A DNA stretch of 64,000 nt from Bog-159 sp035499555 (GTDB lineage: Bacteria > Acidobacteriota > Terriglobia > Bryobacterales > Bryobacteraceae), in contig DATJYO010000062.1 in NCBI GenBank assembly GCA_035499555.1, positions 1 to 64,000 of the forward strand. Reading direction: 5' to 3'. A model generated the notes under the pieces. It did not search any database and was not told where the DNA came from. It saw only the letters and a list, made by a program, of their open reading frames with translations. Positions 1 through 8,371 of this stretch are shown here, one piece after another. Positions within the stretch are counted from its first letter, which is position 1. Each line of letters starts with the position of its first letter. The translations under genes and the position numbers were made by a program.

Positions 1-1
1 G

Positions 2-946
<945 letters not shown>

Positions 947-954
947 GGTTCAAA

Positions 955-1284
955 ATGGCGCTGAGAGAACGCATTCGCATTCGCCTGAAGGCGTACGACC
1001 ACCGCGTATTGGACCAATCCACGACGGAGATCGTGGACACGGCCAAGCGCACCGGCGCCAGCGTGGCCGGTCCCATCCCGCTGCCGACGTCGCGCAGCGT
1101 GACGACCGTGCTGCGCTCGCCGCACGTGGACAAGAAGTCGCGCGAGCAGTTTGAAATCCGCACGCACAAGCGGCTGCTCGACATACTGGAGCCGACCCAG
1201 CAAACTGTGGACGCCTTGATGAAGCTGGATCTGCCGGCGGGTGTGGACGTGGAGATCAAGGCATTTGGTAAGGACCACAAATAA
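955..1284 (+). CDS. rpsJ: 30S ribosomal protein S10 (uS10)
   Basis: S10 is a component of the 30S head and, in many bacteria, a NusB partner in antitermination. The 109-residue product has the family signature PLPTSRSVTTVLRSPHVDKK and the conserved REQFEIRTHKR block, at about the usual length. It starts with ATG 8 bases after the tuf stop and opens the S10 cluster. A strong hairpin begins directly after its TAA stop, before rplC. Confidence 0.97.
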   Translation: MALRERIRIRLKAYDHRVLDQSTTEIVDTAKRTGASVAGPIPLPTSRSVTTVLRSPHVDKKSREQFEIRTHKRLLDILEPTQQTVDALMKLDLPAGVDVEIKAFGKDHK

Positions 1285-1335
1285 GGTGGCGGGCGGGCGC
1301 CGGCGGACTGACAGAGGCGCCAGCCACCCGCCGCC
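1285..1335 (+). promoter_or_regulatory. GC-rich hairpin between rpsJ and rplC
   Basis: Starting immediately after the rpsJ stop, bases 1285-1296 can pair with 1324-1335 (12 positions with one wobble and one mismatch). Nested inside, 1297-1301 pairs with 1316-1320, leaving a 14-base loop. No T-run follows, so it does not read as an intrinsic terminator. A translational control element or RNA-stabilising structure ahead of rplC/rplD is an inference; L4-type feedback on this operon is known in E. coli, but there the leader precedes rpsJ. Confidence 0.5.
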
Positions 1336-1356
1336 AGTCACGGGAAGTTTAGAACA

Positions 1357-1989
1357 ATGAGTCCAGGAATCCTTGGCAAGAAAATTGGTATGACGCAGGT
1401 TTTCCGGGAGGACGGGCAGGTGGTTCCGGTCACCCTCCTCAAGGCGGGGCCCTGCATGGTGGTACAGCGCAAGACGCCCACCAGCGACGGCTACGATGCG
1501 GTGCAGCTCGGGCTGGTGGAGTTCATCAAGCCGGCGCGCATCAACAAGCCGCAGGCCGGCCACCTGAAGAAATCCGGCACGGAGGGCGCCCGCTTTCTGC
1601 GGGAGTTCGCCCTGCGCCCCGGGGACGACGATCTGAAGCCGGGCGACAAGGTGCTGGTGGACCAGTTCAAGCCGAAGGAAAAGGTGGATGTGATCGGCGT
1701 CAGCAAGGGCCGCGGCTACGCCGGCCTGGTCAAGCGCCACCATTTCCGCGGCGGCGCGGCGACGCACGGTTCCATGTTCCACCGCGCGCCGGGATCCATC
1801 GGCGCGTCCAGTTTCCCGTCGCGGGTGCTGCCGGGCATGCGCATGTCGGGCCACATGGGCTCGGAGCAGGTGACGGTGCGCAACCTGGAGATCGTGGAAG
1901 TGGACACCGAGGACAACGTGCTGATGGTGAAGGGCGCGGTGCCCGGCCCCAATGGCGGCTATGTGGTGGTGCGGAGGGCCAAGAGGTAA
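1357..1989 (+). CDS. rplC: 50S ribosomal protein L3 (uL3)
   Basis: L3 is an early-assembling protein near the peptidyl transferase centre. The 210-residue product starts with GILGKKIGMTQVF and carries the typical central block with HGSMFHRAPGSIGASS, including the loop that approaches the 23S A-site crevice. Length is normal for bacterial uL3. It follows a 72-base gap, one of the longest in this otherwise tightly packed cluster, and is followed 4 bases later by rplD. Confidence 0.97.
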   Translation: MSPGILGKKIGMTQVFREDGQVVPVTLLKAGPCMVVQRKTPTSDGYDAVQLGLVEFIKPARINKPQAGHLKKSGTEGARFLREFALRPGDDDLKPGDKVLVDQFKPKEKVDVIGVSKGRGYAGLVKRHHFRGGAATHGSMFHRAPGSIGASSFPSRVLPGMRMSGHMGSEQVTVRNLEIVEVDTEDNVLMVKGAVPGPNGGYVVVRRAKR

Positions 1990-1993
1990 CGCC

Positions 1994-2620
1994 ATGCCCA
2001 CAGTAGATATAGTCGATTTGAACAATGAGAAGGTCGGCGAGATCGAGCTGGCCGATGCCGTGTTCGGCGCCGATGTGAACGAGGCGCTGCTGTACGAGGC
2101 GGTGCGGCACTATCAGGCCGGCCAGCGCGCCGGCACGGTGAAAACCAAAGTGCGCGGCGACGTGCAAGGCTCCGGCAAGAAGCTGTGGAAGCAAAAAGGC
2201 ACGGGCCGCGCGCGCATGGGTTCGGTGCGCAGCCCGATCTGGCGGCACGGCGGCACGGTGCACGGTCCGCAGCCGCGGGATTACAGTTACAAGCTGCCGC
2301 GGAAGATGCTGTTGGGCGCGCTGCGCTCGGCGCTTTCCGCCAAGCTGCGCGACGGCGAGTTGAAGGTGGTGCAGGCATTCCAATTCGCAGCGCCCAAGAC
2401 CAAGGAAGCCAAAGCCGCCCTCACCCGCCTGGAAGCCACGCGCAAAGTCCTGGTGGTGGAGAACGGCGACAACCGCAACCTGACGCTGGGCATGCGCAAT
2501 CTGCCCGGCGTGACCCTGATGCCCACCCGCGAGGTCAACGCCTATCACCTGCTGGGGCACGATCGCGTGCTGCTGTCCGAGGCAGCCGCGCGCAAGTTCT
2601 CGGAGGCGCTCGCAAAATGA
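1994..2620 (+). CDS. rplD: 50S ribosomal protein L4 (uL4)
   Basis: L4 has a globular domain and an extended loop that lines the exit tunnel. I chose the ATG at 1994, four bases after the rplC stop, because the open frame upstream of it overlaps rplC and lacks family similarity; this gives 208 residues. The loop is recognisable from WKQKGTGRARMGSVRSPIWR. The last bases overlap the rplW start (ATGA, 4 bases), implying translational coupling. In E. coli L4 also represses this operon; whether it does so here cannot be seen. Confidence 0.97.
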   Translation: MPTVDIVDLNNEKVGEIELADAVFGADVNEALLYEAVRHYQAGQRAGTVKTKVRGDVQGSGKKLWKQKGTGRARMGSVRSPIWRHGGTVHGPQPRDYSYKLPRKMLLGALRSALSAKLRDGELKVVQAFQFAAPKTKEAKAALTRLEATRKVLVVENGDNRNLTLGMRNLPGVTLMPTREVNAYHLLGHDRVLLSEAAARKFSEALAK

Positions 2621-2904
2621 ACATCTATGAAGTGATTCGCCGTCCGCTGGTGACGGAAAAGGGGGTGGCGGACAAGGACGAGCGGGCCACCCTGTGTTTC
2701 GAGGTGGCGCCGGACGCGAACAAGACCGAAGTGAAGCAGGCGGTGGAACGTGTCTTCAAGGTCAAGGTCGCCGAGGTGCGCACCGCGAACCTGGAAGGCA
2801 AGATGCGGCGCCGGGGCCGTTTCATGGGCTACCGGCCGGATTGGAAGAAGGCGTACGTGAAGCTGAAGAAAGGGGAGAAGGTCCCCGACTTCGCCCAGAT
2901 CTAG
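2617..2904 (+). CDS. rplW: 50S ribosomal protein L23 (uL23)
   Basis: L23 sits at the tunnel exit and is the docking site for trigger factor and SRP. The 95-residue product begins MNIYEVIRRPLVTEKG, matching the family start, and has the usual KVAEVRTANLEGK and GYRPDWKKAYVKL segments. The ATG overlaps the rplD stop by 4 bases, which decides the start. It is followed 8 bases later by rplB. Confidence 0.96.
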   Translation: MNIYEVIRRPLVTEKGVADKDERATLCFEVAPDANKTEVKQAVERVFKVKVAEVRTANLEGKMRRRGRFMGYRPDWKKAYVKLKKGEKVPDFAQI

Positions 2905-2912
2905 GAACGGAC

Positions 2913-3743
2913 ATGCCGATTAAAAGCTACAGGCCGACAACCTCCACCCGCCGCTTCCAAACCGTGGTGTCGCGCGCGGACATTACCAAGGACCGGCCGG
3001 AAAAATCACTGGTGGAGACCAAGCAGCGCACCGGCGGCCGGAATTCGACGGGCCGCGTGACCTCGCGGTTCATCGGCGGCGGCCACAAGAAGGCTTATCG
3101 CGTGGTGGATTTCAAGCGCGACAAGCAGGGGATTCCGGCGGTGGTGGCGGCCATCGAATACGATCCGAACCGCTCGGCGCGCCTGGCGCTGCTGCATTAC
3201 AAGGATGGCGAGAAGCGCTACATCATTCAGCCGGACGGGCTGAAAGTCGGGATGACGGTCACCTCCGGGCCGGAGGCCGACATCCTGGTGGGCAATGCGC
3301 TGCCGCTCAAGAATATGCCCGCCGGCACGGTGGTGCACAACATCGAACTGCGGCCGGGCAAGGGCGCGCAGATGGCGCGTTCGGCCGGGGCGCAGGCGCA
3401 ACTGGTGAACAAGGAAGGCGGGATCGCGCTGCTGAAGCTGCCATCGGGCGAAGTGCGCCGGGTGCCGGTCGAGTGCATGGCGACGGTGGGCCAGGTGGGC
3501 AACCTGGATCACGAGAACGTCTCCATCGGCAAGGCCGGCCGCACCCGCTGGCTGGGCAAGACGCCGCACAATCGCGGCGTCACCATGAACCCGGTGGATC
3601 ATCCGCACGGCGGCGGCGAAGGCAAGACCTCCGGCGGGCGGCATCCGGTGACGCCGTGGGGCCAGCCGACGCGCGGCTTCAAGACCCGCAACAACAAGCG
3701 GACGGATAAGTGGATTGTGACGCGGAAGAGCAAGAAGAGATAA
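2913..3743 (+). CDS. rplB: 50S ribosomal protein L2 (uL2)
   Basis: L2 is needed for subunit joining and peptidyl transfer. The ATG at 2913 gives 276 residues, the standard length, beginning MPIKSYRPTTSTRRFQ. The C-terminal domain carries MNPVDHPHGGGEGKTSGGR, which contains the conserved histidine close to the catalytic centre, and ends with the usual basic tail. The gene is separated from rpsS by 2 bases. Confidence 0.97.
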   Translation: MPIKSYRPTTSTRRFQTVVSRADITKDRPEKSLVETKQRTGGRNSTGRVTSRFIGGGHKKAYRVVDFKRDKQGIPAVVAAIEYDPNRSARLALLHYKDGEKRYIIQPDGLKVGMTVTSGPEADILVGNALPLKNMPAGTVVHNIELRPGKGAQMARSAGAQAQLVNKEGGIALLKLPSGEVRRVPVECMATVGQVGNLDHENVSIGKAGRTRWLGKTPHNRGVTMNPVDHPHGGGEGKTSGGRHPVTPWGQPTRGFKTRNNKRTDKWIVTRKSKKR

Positions 3744-3745
3744 CT

Positions 3746-4036
3746 ATGGGCCGTTCAGTCAAGAAAGGGCCGTTTACCGACGGCCACCTGGAAGTGAAGG
3801 TCGCGGCGCTCACGGCCAAGAACGAGAAGCGCGTGGTGCGGACGTGGTCGCGCCGTTCGACCATTCTGCCGGAGTTCGTGGGCCACACCATCGCGGTGCA
3901 CAACGGCAAGAAGTTCATTCCGGTCTACATCACCGAAAACATGGTGGGGCACAAGTTAGGCGAGTTTTCGCCGACCCGGGTATTCAAGGGGCACTCGGTG
4001 AAGGCCGCCACGGAGAAGGCGGCTAAGCCGGCATAA
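3746..4036 (+). CDS. rpsS: 30S ribosomal protein S19 (uS19)
   Basis: S19 forms a complex with S13 in the 30S head and contacts the P-site tRNA and the B1a bridge. The start at 3746, two bases after the rplB stop, gives 96 residues beginning MGRSVKKGPFTDGHL. The hallmark stretch TWSRRSTILPEFVGHTIAVH and the GEFSPTRVFKGH segment are present. Normal length and position between L2 and L22. Confidence 0.97.
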   Translation: MGRSVKKGPFTDGHLEVKVAALTAKNEKRVVRTWSRRSTILPEFVGHTIAVHNGKKFIPVYITENMVGHKLGEFSPTRVFKGHSVKAATEKAAKPA

Positions 4037-4045
4037 GAGGCAATC

Positions 4046-4402
4046 ATGCAAGAGGCCAAGGCAGAAGCGAGATATGTGCGGGTATCGCCGCAGAAGGCGC
4101 GGCTGGTGGTGGACCTGATCCGCGGCCAGAACGCGGGGAAGGCGCGGACCACCCTCAGCACCACCAACAAGCGGATTGCGCCGCAGGTGCAGAAGGTGCT
4201 CGACTCGGCGATCGCCAACGCGCGCGACCGTTTTGAAGACGTGGACGTGGATACGCTGTTCGTCTCGGAAGCGTATGTGCACGACGGTCCGCGCTCGAAG
4301 CGCGTGCGGCCGGCGCCGATGGGACGCGCCTACCGTTATCAGCGGCGCAGCGCGCACATCGTGATCAAAGTCGCGGCGCGGGAAGAAGCGGGCAAGGAGT
4401 AG
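4046..4402 (+). CDS. rplV: 50S ribosomal protein L22 (uL22)
   Basis: L22 lines the nascent-peptide exit tunnel with a long beta-hairpin, a site where macrolide-resistance changes arise in other bacteria. The 118-residue product contains the family core RVSPQKARLVVDLIRGQ and the hairpin region GPRSKRVRPAPMGRAYRYQR. It ends one base before the rpsC start. Confidence 0.97.
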   Translation: MQEAKAEARYVRVSPQKARLVVDLIRGQNAGKARTTLSTTNKRIAPQVQKVLDSAIANARDRFEDVDVDTLFVSEAYVHDGPRSKRVRPAPMGRAYRYQRRSAHIVIKVAAREEAGKE

Positions 4403-4403
4403 C

Positions 4404-5351
4404 ATGGGACAGAAAGTTCATCCATACGGTTTCCGGGTGGGATTCAACAAGCCGTGGCGCTCGCGCTGGTTCGCCAAGCAGGGCTATGCCAAGCTGCTGC
4501 AGGAGGACCTGGAGCTGCGCGAGACGCTGGCGGACCGGCTCAAGTCGGCGGGGGTCAGCGCCATTGAAGTGGACCGGCCGGGGAACAAGCTGCGCATCAC
4601 CATCCGCACCTCGCGTCCCGGCATCATCATCGGCCGCAAAGGCGCCGAGATCGAGAAGCTGAAGCAGGACCTGGCGCGGCGCACCAAGCGCGAAGTGTTC
4701 ATCGACATCCAGGAAGTGCACAAGCCGGAGCTGGACGCGCAACTGGTCTCCGAATCGATCGCGCTGCAACTGGAGAAGCGCGTGGCGTTCCGGCGGGCGA
4801 TGCGCAAGGCGGTGGATTCGGCGCTGCGTTTCGGCTGCAAAGGCATCAAGGTGCGGGTATCGGGCCGCCTGAACGGCGCGGAGATCGCCCGCAGCGAATG
4901 GTATCTGCAAGGCCAACTGCCGCTGCACACCCTGCGCGCCGACATCGATTACGGTTTTTCGGAGGCCAACACGACCTACGGCGTGATCGGGGTGAAGGCC
5001 TGGTTGTACAAGGGTGAGATTCTGGATGGCGGCAACCGCTTCCGTTCGCTGTCTTCCGAGCCGGAACCCCGGCGCGACCGGGGCGAGCGGCGGGACCGGG
5101 GCGACCGCGGCGACCGCCGCGGCCCGCGGCATCACGACCAGCCGGCTCCCCTGCCGGTAGCGGCGCCCGAGCCAGCCGGACCGGCGCGGCAGGCGGCGCC
5201 TCCCGTGGAGATGGCGCACCCGGCCCGCACCGGCGGACCCATCCTGCCCCCGTTGATGGCCCCTCAGCCGCACTGGAAGCAGGAGGTGCGCGGCGAGGCC
5301 GAAGCACCGGCTGCCGAACCCCCGGCGGAGAAACCGGAAGGAGACAAGTAA
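4404..5351 (+). CDS. rpsC: 30S ribosomal protein S3 (uS3) with long C-terminal tail
   Basis: S3 forms part of the mRNA entry channel and helicase activity of the 30S subunit. Residues 1 to about 210 are a standard S3: MGQKVHPYGFRVGFNKPW, a KH domain with the GRKGAEIEKLK loop, and the RSEWYLQGQLPLHTLRADIDYG block. The protein continues to 315 residues, about 80-100 beyond E. coli S3. The extra part is first Arg/Asp/Gly rich (repeats of RGDR type), then Pro/Ala/Glu rich, and looks disordered. The frame is continuous to a stop just 3 bases before rplP, so it is part of the gene and not read-through error. Confidence 0.96.
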   Translation: MGQKVHPYGFRVGFNKPWRSRWFAKQGYAKLLQEDLELRETLADRLKSAGVSAIEVDRPGNKLRITIRTSRPGIIIGRKGAEIEKLKQDLARRTKREVFIDIQEVHKPELDAQLVSESIALQLEKRVAFRRAMRKAVDSALRFGCKGIKVRVSGRLNGAEIARSEWYLQGQLPLHTLRADIDYGFSEANTTYGVIGVKAWLYKGEILDGGNRFRSLSSEPEPRRDRGERRDRGDRGDRRGPRHHDQPAPLPVAAPEPAGPARQAAPPVEMAHPARTGGPILPPLMAPQPHWKQEVRGEAEAPAAEPPAEKPEGDK

Positions 5352-5354
5352 GCC

Positions 5355-5771
5355 ATGATGATGCCCAAGAAGGTCAAATACCGCAAGCAGCAGCGCGGCC
5401 GCATGACGGGCAAGGCATGGCGGGGTTCGTCCATTGCCTTCGGCGAGTACGGCCTGAAGGCCATGACCTGCGCCTGGATCACGGACCGGCAGATCGAAGC
5501 CGCCCGTATCGCCATGACCCGCTCCATCAAGCGCGGGGGCAAAGTCTGGATCCGCCTGTTCCCGGACAAGCCCATCACCAAGAAACCCGCCGAAACCCGC
5601 ATGGGAAAAGGCAAAGGCGCGCCGGAGCAATGGGTAGCCGTAGTGCGGCCGGGCAAGGTGCTGTTCGAGATGGAAGGCGTGAGCGCGGAAGTAGCCGCGC
5701 ATGCCATGCGGCTGGCGGCCCACAAGCTGCCCATCAAGACCAAGTTCGTAACCCGGGCGGCGGCGGAGTAG
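5355..5771 (+). CDS. rplP: 50S ribosomal protein L16 (uL16)
   Basis: L16 helps position A-site tRNA on the 50S subunit. The 138-residue product has the family features KYRKQQRGRMTGKAWRGS near the N-terminus and MGKGKGAPEQWVAVVRPGK in the middle, at standard length. Start ATG lies 3 bases after rpsC; the next ATG, for a methionine one codon downstream, is equally possible. Followed 3 bases later by rpmC. Confidence 0.97.
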   Translation: MMMPKKVKYRKQQRGRMTGKAWRGSSIAFGEYGLKAMTCAWITDRQIEAARIAMTRSIKRGGKVWIRLFPDKPITKKPAETRMGKGKGAPEQWVAVVRPGKVLFEMEGVSAEVAAHAMRLAAHKLPIKTKFVTRAAAE

Positions 5772-5774
5772 ACC

Positions 5775-5975
5775 ATGAAGTCACAGAAGGTTCGGGACCT
5801 GGACAACAACGAATTGATGGCCCAGTTGCACACCATCGAAGAGCAGCTATTCCGGCTGAACTTCCAGATGTCCATGGGCACCATGGAAGGCCTGAAGAAG
5901 GCGCGGGCCATGAAAAAAGATCGCGCGCGGATCTATACCATCCTGCGCGAACGCGAACTGGCGGGAAAGAAGTAG
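5775..5975 (+). CDS. rpmC: 50S ribosomal protein L29 (uL29)
   Basis: L29 is a small two-helix protein at the tunnel exit next to L23. The 66-residue product shows the typical coiled pattern with EEQLFRLNFQMSMGTMEG and KKDRARIYTILRERE. It lies between rplP and rpsQ with spacings of 3 and 2 bases, as in most S10 operons. Confidence 0.95.
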   Translation: MKSQKVRDLDNNELMAQLHTIEEQLFRLNFQMSMGTMEGLKKARAMKKDRARIYTILRERELAGKK

Positions 5976-5977
5976 AT

Positions 5978-6286
5978 ATGGCCGAGCAGCAGACCCCTAA
6001 CAGACTGAAGAACGAGAAGGTGGGCCAGGTGGTGTCGACCAAGATGGCCAAGACCATCATCGTGGAAGTGAGCCGCCGCGTGCCGCATCCGCTGTACAAG
6101 CGGATCGTGAGCCGGCGCAAGAAGTTCTATGCGCACGACGAGCAGGCCAGCGCCAAGGTGGGCGACATCGTGCGCATCGTGGAGTGCCGGCCGTTGAGCC
6201 GCCTGAAGCGGTGGCAGTTGGCCGAGGTGGTCAGACGGGCGGCGCAGGTGGGAACGCAGCCGGCGGAGTTGGACGTAAAAGCATAG
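5978..6286 (+). CDS. rpsQ: 30S ribosomal protein S17 (uS17)
   Basis: S17 is a primary 16S rRNA-binding OB-fold protein. The ATG at 5978, two bases after rpmC, gives 102 residues, slightly longer than the E. coli protein, with a short N-terminal extension before the core GQVVSTKMAKTIIVEVSRRV and the conserved KFYAHDE and VGDIVRIVECRPLS blocks. A strong hairpin follows within two bases of its stop. Confidence 0.96.
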   Translation: MAEQQTPNRLKNEKVGQVVSTKMAKTIIVEVSRRVPHPLYKRIVSRRKKFYAHDEQASAKVGDIVRIVECRPLSRLKRWQLAEVVRRAAQVGTQPAELDVKA

Positions 6287-6287
6287 T

Positions 6288-6318
6288 GGCGGGCGGCCGG
6301 TGACTGCCGGCCGCCGCC
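6288..6318 (+). promoter_or_regulatory. GC-rich hairpin between rpsQ and rplN
   Basis: Bases 6288-6300 pair with 6307-6318 almost completely (12 pairs with one bulged G) around a 6-base loop. It fills most of the 47-base gap at the S10/spc boundary and leaves the rplN ribosome-binding region (GGGAGACAG) just outside. Its first arm shares the 11-mer GTGGCGGGCGG with the rpsJ-rplC hairpin. No T-run follows, so processing, stabilisation or translational control is more likely than termination. Confidence 0.5.
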
Positions 6319-6333
6319 GCGGGAGACAGAACC

Positions 6334-6702
6334 ATGGTGGGGATGAGGACAATCTTGGAGGTCGCCGATAACAGCGGCGCGCGCCGTCTGGCGTGCATTT
6401 TGCCGCGCGGCGGCGACCTCGGCTTGCGGGCCGGCTTGGGCGACGTCATCACGGCCAGCGTGAAAGAGGCGGCTCCTGATTCCGCCATCAAGAAAGGCAA
6501 AGTGGTGCGCTGCGTGATCGTGCGCATGCGCAAGGAGACCCGGCGCAAGGACGGAACCTACATCCGGTTCGATTCCAACGCCGCGGTGCTGATCAACGAT
6601 TTGGGCGAGCCGGTGGGTACGCGCGTATTCGGTCCGGTGGCCCGCGAGCTGCGCGAGAAGCGATTCATGAAGATCGTCTCGCTGGCTCCCGAGGTAATTT
6701 GA
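6334..6702 (+). CDS. rplN: 50S ribosomal protein L14 (uL14)
   Basis: L14 contributes to inter-subunit bridges B5 and B8. The 122-residue product matches the family through ILEVADNSGARRLACI, KKGKVVRCVIVRMRKE and the C-terminal GTRVFGPVARELREKRFMKI, ending in LAPEVI. The ATG at 6334 gives the usual distance to the NSGAR motif; an ATG three codons later is an alternative. It opens the spc section. Confidence 0.97.
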   Translation: MVGMRTILEVADNSGARRLACILPRGGDLGLRAGLGDVITASVKEAAPDSAIKKGKVVRCVIVRMRKETRRKDGTYIRFDSNAAVLINDLGEPVGTRVFGPVARELREKRFMKIVSLAPEVI

Positions 6703-6703
6703 A

Positions 6704-7066
6704 ATGCCGCTAGCCAAAAAAGTTTACCCGGTGCGCATCGTCCTGAAGAAGAACGACCAGGTGAAGGTCATCGCGGGCCGCGACAAGGGCAAGACGGGGC
6801 GCGTGCTGGACGTCAACCCGCGCAACGGCAAGATCCTGGTGGAGCACGTTTCGATGGTGAAGCGGCACACCCGGCCCAATCCGGCCAAGCAGATCAAGGG
6901 GGGAATCGCCGAGCGCGAAAGCCCCATCTCGGTCTCCAACGTCAAGATCGTGTGCGCCCAGTGCGGTCCGGTCCGCATCGGGCATCACGTGGAGCATCTG
7001 CCCGGCGGCGGGGTGCGGCGCACGCGCGTCTGCCGCAAGTGCGGGCAATCGCTGGACAGGAAATAA
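6704..7066 (+). CDS. rplX: 50S ribosomal protein L24 (uL24), zinc-ribbon type
   Basis: L24 nucleates 50S assembly through a KOW domain. The KOW stretch QVKVIAGRDKGKTGRVLDVN is at residues about 16-35, followed by HVSMVKRHTRPN. The C-terminus has two CxxC pairs (CAQC and CRKC, about residues 85-115), the zinc-ribbon tail seen in the cysteine-containing L24 subgroup. Length 120. Starts one base after rplN. Confidence 0.96.
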   Translation: MPLAKKVYPVRIVLKKNDQVKVIAGRDKGKTGRVLDVNPRNGKILVEHVSMVKRHTRPNPAKQIKGGIAERESPISVSNVKIVCAQCGPVRIGHHVEHLPGGGVRRTRVCRKCGQSLDRK

Positions 7067-7069
7067 GAC

Positions 7070-7612
7070 ATGGCAGCACGACTCAGACAGCATTACACCC
7101 AGAAGGTCGTCCCCACCCTGACCAAGGAGTTCGGGTACAAGAACGTGATGGCGGTCCCCAAGCTGGCCAAGATATCGGTCAACATCGGCTTGGGCGAGGC
7201 CACCCAGAACGCCAAGCTGATGGACGGCGCGGTCACCGAACTGGGCCAGATCACGGGGCAGAAGCCGGTGGTGACCAAGGCACGCAAATCGATCGCCGCT
7301 TTCAAGCTGCGGGAAGGCATGTCCATCGGCTGCATGGTGACGCTGCGCGGCGACCGGATGTACGAGTTCTTCGACCGGCTGGTGAACGTGGCGCTGCCGC
7401 GCGTGCGCGACTTCCGCGGCGTATCCACCAAGTCGTTCGACGGCCGGGGCAATTATACGCTGGGCCTGAAAGAGCAGTTGATTTTTCCGGAGATCGACTA
7501 CGCCAAGGTGGAAAAGACCAAGGGCATGAACATTTCGATCACCACTTCGGCGCGCACGGACGCCGAGGGACTGGCGCTGTTGAAGCATCTGGGGATGCCG
7601 TTCCGGCAGTAA
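7070..7612 (+). CDS. rplE: 50S ribosomal protein L5 (uL5)
   Basis: L5 binds 5S rRNA and contacts P-site tRNA in the central protuberance. The 180-residue product has the family signatures KLAKISVNIGLGEA, TGQKPVVTKARKSIAAFKLR and GNYTLGLKEQLIFPEI. Standard length; starts 3 bases after rplX and is followed by rpsN after 17 bases. Confidence 0.97.
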   Translation: MAARLRQHYTQKVVPTLTKEFGYKNVMAVPKLAKISVNIGLGEATQNAKLMDGAVTELGQITGQKPVVTKARKSIAAFKLREGMSIGCMVTLRGDRMYEFFDRLVNVALPRVRDFRGVSTKSFDGRGNYTLGLKEQLIFPEIDYAKVEKTKGMNISITTSARTDAEGLALLKHLGMPFRQ

Positions 7613-7629
7613 GGAAGAGAAAGAGAATC

Positions 7630-7839
7630 ATGGCCACTACCGCCAAGAAAGCCAAGGACCTGAGACTGGAGAAGGCGCAGCGCGCGCGGACGCCCAAGCT
7701 GCGCTGCAAGCACCGCAACCGCTGCTGGCGCTGCGGCCGGCCGCGCGGCTATTTGCGCAAGTTCGGCATCTGCCGGCTGTGCTTCCGCCAATTGGCGCTG
7801 AACGGGGAGATCCCCGGCGTGATCAAGGCGAGTTGGTGA
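7630..7839 (+). CDS. rpsN: 30S ribosomal protein S14 (uS14), zinc-type
   Basis: S14 completes the 30S head. The ATG at 7630 gives 69 residues. Two CxxC pairs (CWRC and CRLC) with the intervening GRPRGYLRKFGI identify the short zinc-binding form; the C-terminal LALNGEIPGVIKASW is the standard ending. The N-terminal 20 residues are Lys/Ala/Arg rich. The stop is followed by an unusually long 130-base gap before rpsH. Confidence 0.96.
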   Translation: MATTAKKAKDLRLEKAQRARTPKLRCKHRNRCWRCGRPRGYLRKFGICRLCFRQLALNGEIPGVIKASW

Positions 7840-7889
7840 TGATCACAATCGCCAGAAGAAATCCGAGCGCAGAAGGACGCGCGCGCGGG

Positions 7890-7940
7890 GCCGCCGGAAA
7901 GGACCCGGTTCCGCCCTTTGGCGGCGCGGGCCGCGGCCCG
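7890..7940 (+). promoter_or_regulatory. Two hairpins in the rpsN-rpsH gap
   Basis: In the 130-base spacer, 7890-7895 plus 7898-7902 pair with 7915-7919 plus 7920-7925 (11 pairs with a two-base bulge). They are followed directly by a perfect 14-base palindrome at 7927-7940. A ribosome-binding site (GGAGGG) lies at about 7959-7964 ahead of the rpsH ATG. S8 represses the spc operon in E. coli by binding an rRNA-like hairpin, but that site is near rplE; a similar role here is speculation. The right half resembles the dispersed repeat at 17276-17345 and 22281-22358. Confidence 0.45.
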
Positions 7941-7969
7941 TTATGCGCGGTTAATATTGGAGGGCAGCA

Positions 7970-8365
7970 ATGACCAGTGACCCTATCGCCGACATGTTGA
8001 CGCGGGTGCGCAACGCCATCCGCGCGCGTCACCCCAAGGTGGATGTGCCGGCCTCCAAGCTGAAGACGGAGATCGCCCGCATTCTGAAGGAAGAGGGCTA
8101 TATCCAGAACTTCAAGGTCGCCGAAGAAGGTCCGAAGAAGACCATCAAGATCTATCTGAAGTACAACACCAACAATTCGCCGGTGATCTCGAGCATCGAG
8201 CGCGTCTCGCGGCCGGGTTGCCGGGTCTACGTGGGACAACACGATATTCCGCGCGTGCTGGGCGGCCTGGGAATCAACATTCTGACGACGCCGCGGGGCG
8301 TCATGACCGGCCGCGACGCGCACAAGGAGCACGTGGGCGGCGAGCTGTTGTGCCGGATCTCGTGA
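7970..8365 (+). CDS. rpsH: 30S ribosomal protein S8 (uS8)
   Basis: S8 is a primary 16S rRNA-binding protein and, in E. coli, the translational repressor of the spc operon. The 131-residue product has DPIADMLTRVRNAIRARH at the N-terminus and the C-terminal signature ILTTPRGVMTGRDAHKEHVG with GGELLCRIS ending. The GGAGGG upstream of ATG 7970 supports the start. Confidence 0.97.
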   Translation: MTSDPIADMLTRVRNAIRARHPKVDVPASKLKTEIARILKEEGYIQNFKVAEEGPKKTIKIYLKYNTNNSPVISSIERVSRPGCRVYVGQHDIPRVLGGLGINILTTPRGVMTGRDAHKEHVGGELLCRIS

Positions 8366-8371
8366 GGAATT

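Noticed and set aside
7779..7973. 64-codon + strand frame across the rpsN-rpsH gap
   Set aside because: It begins inside rpsN in another frame, has low-complexity Arg/Gly/Pro composition and no similarity; the hairpins explain the sequence better.
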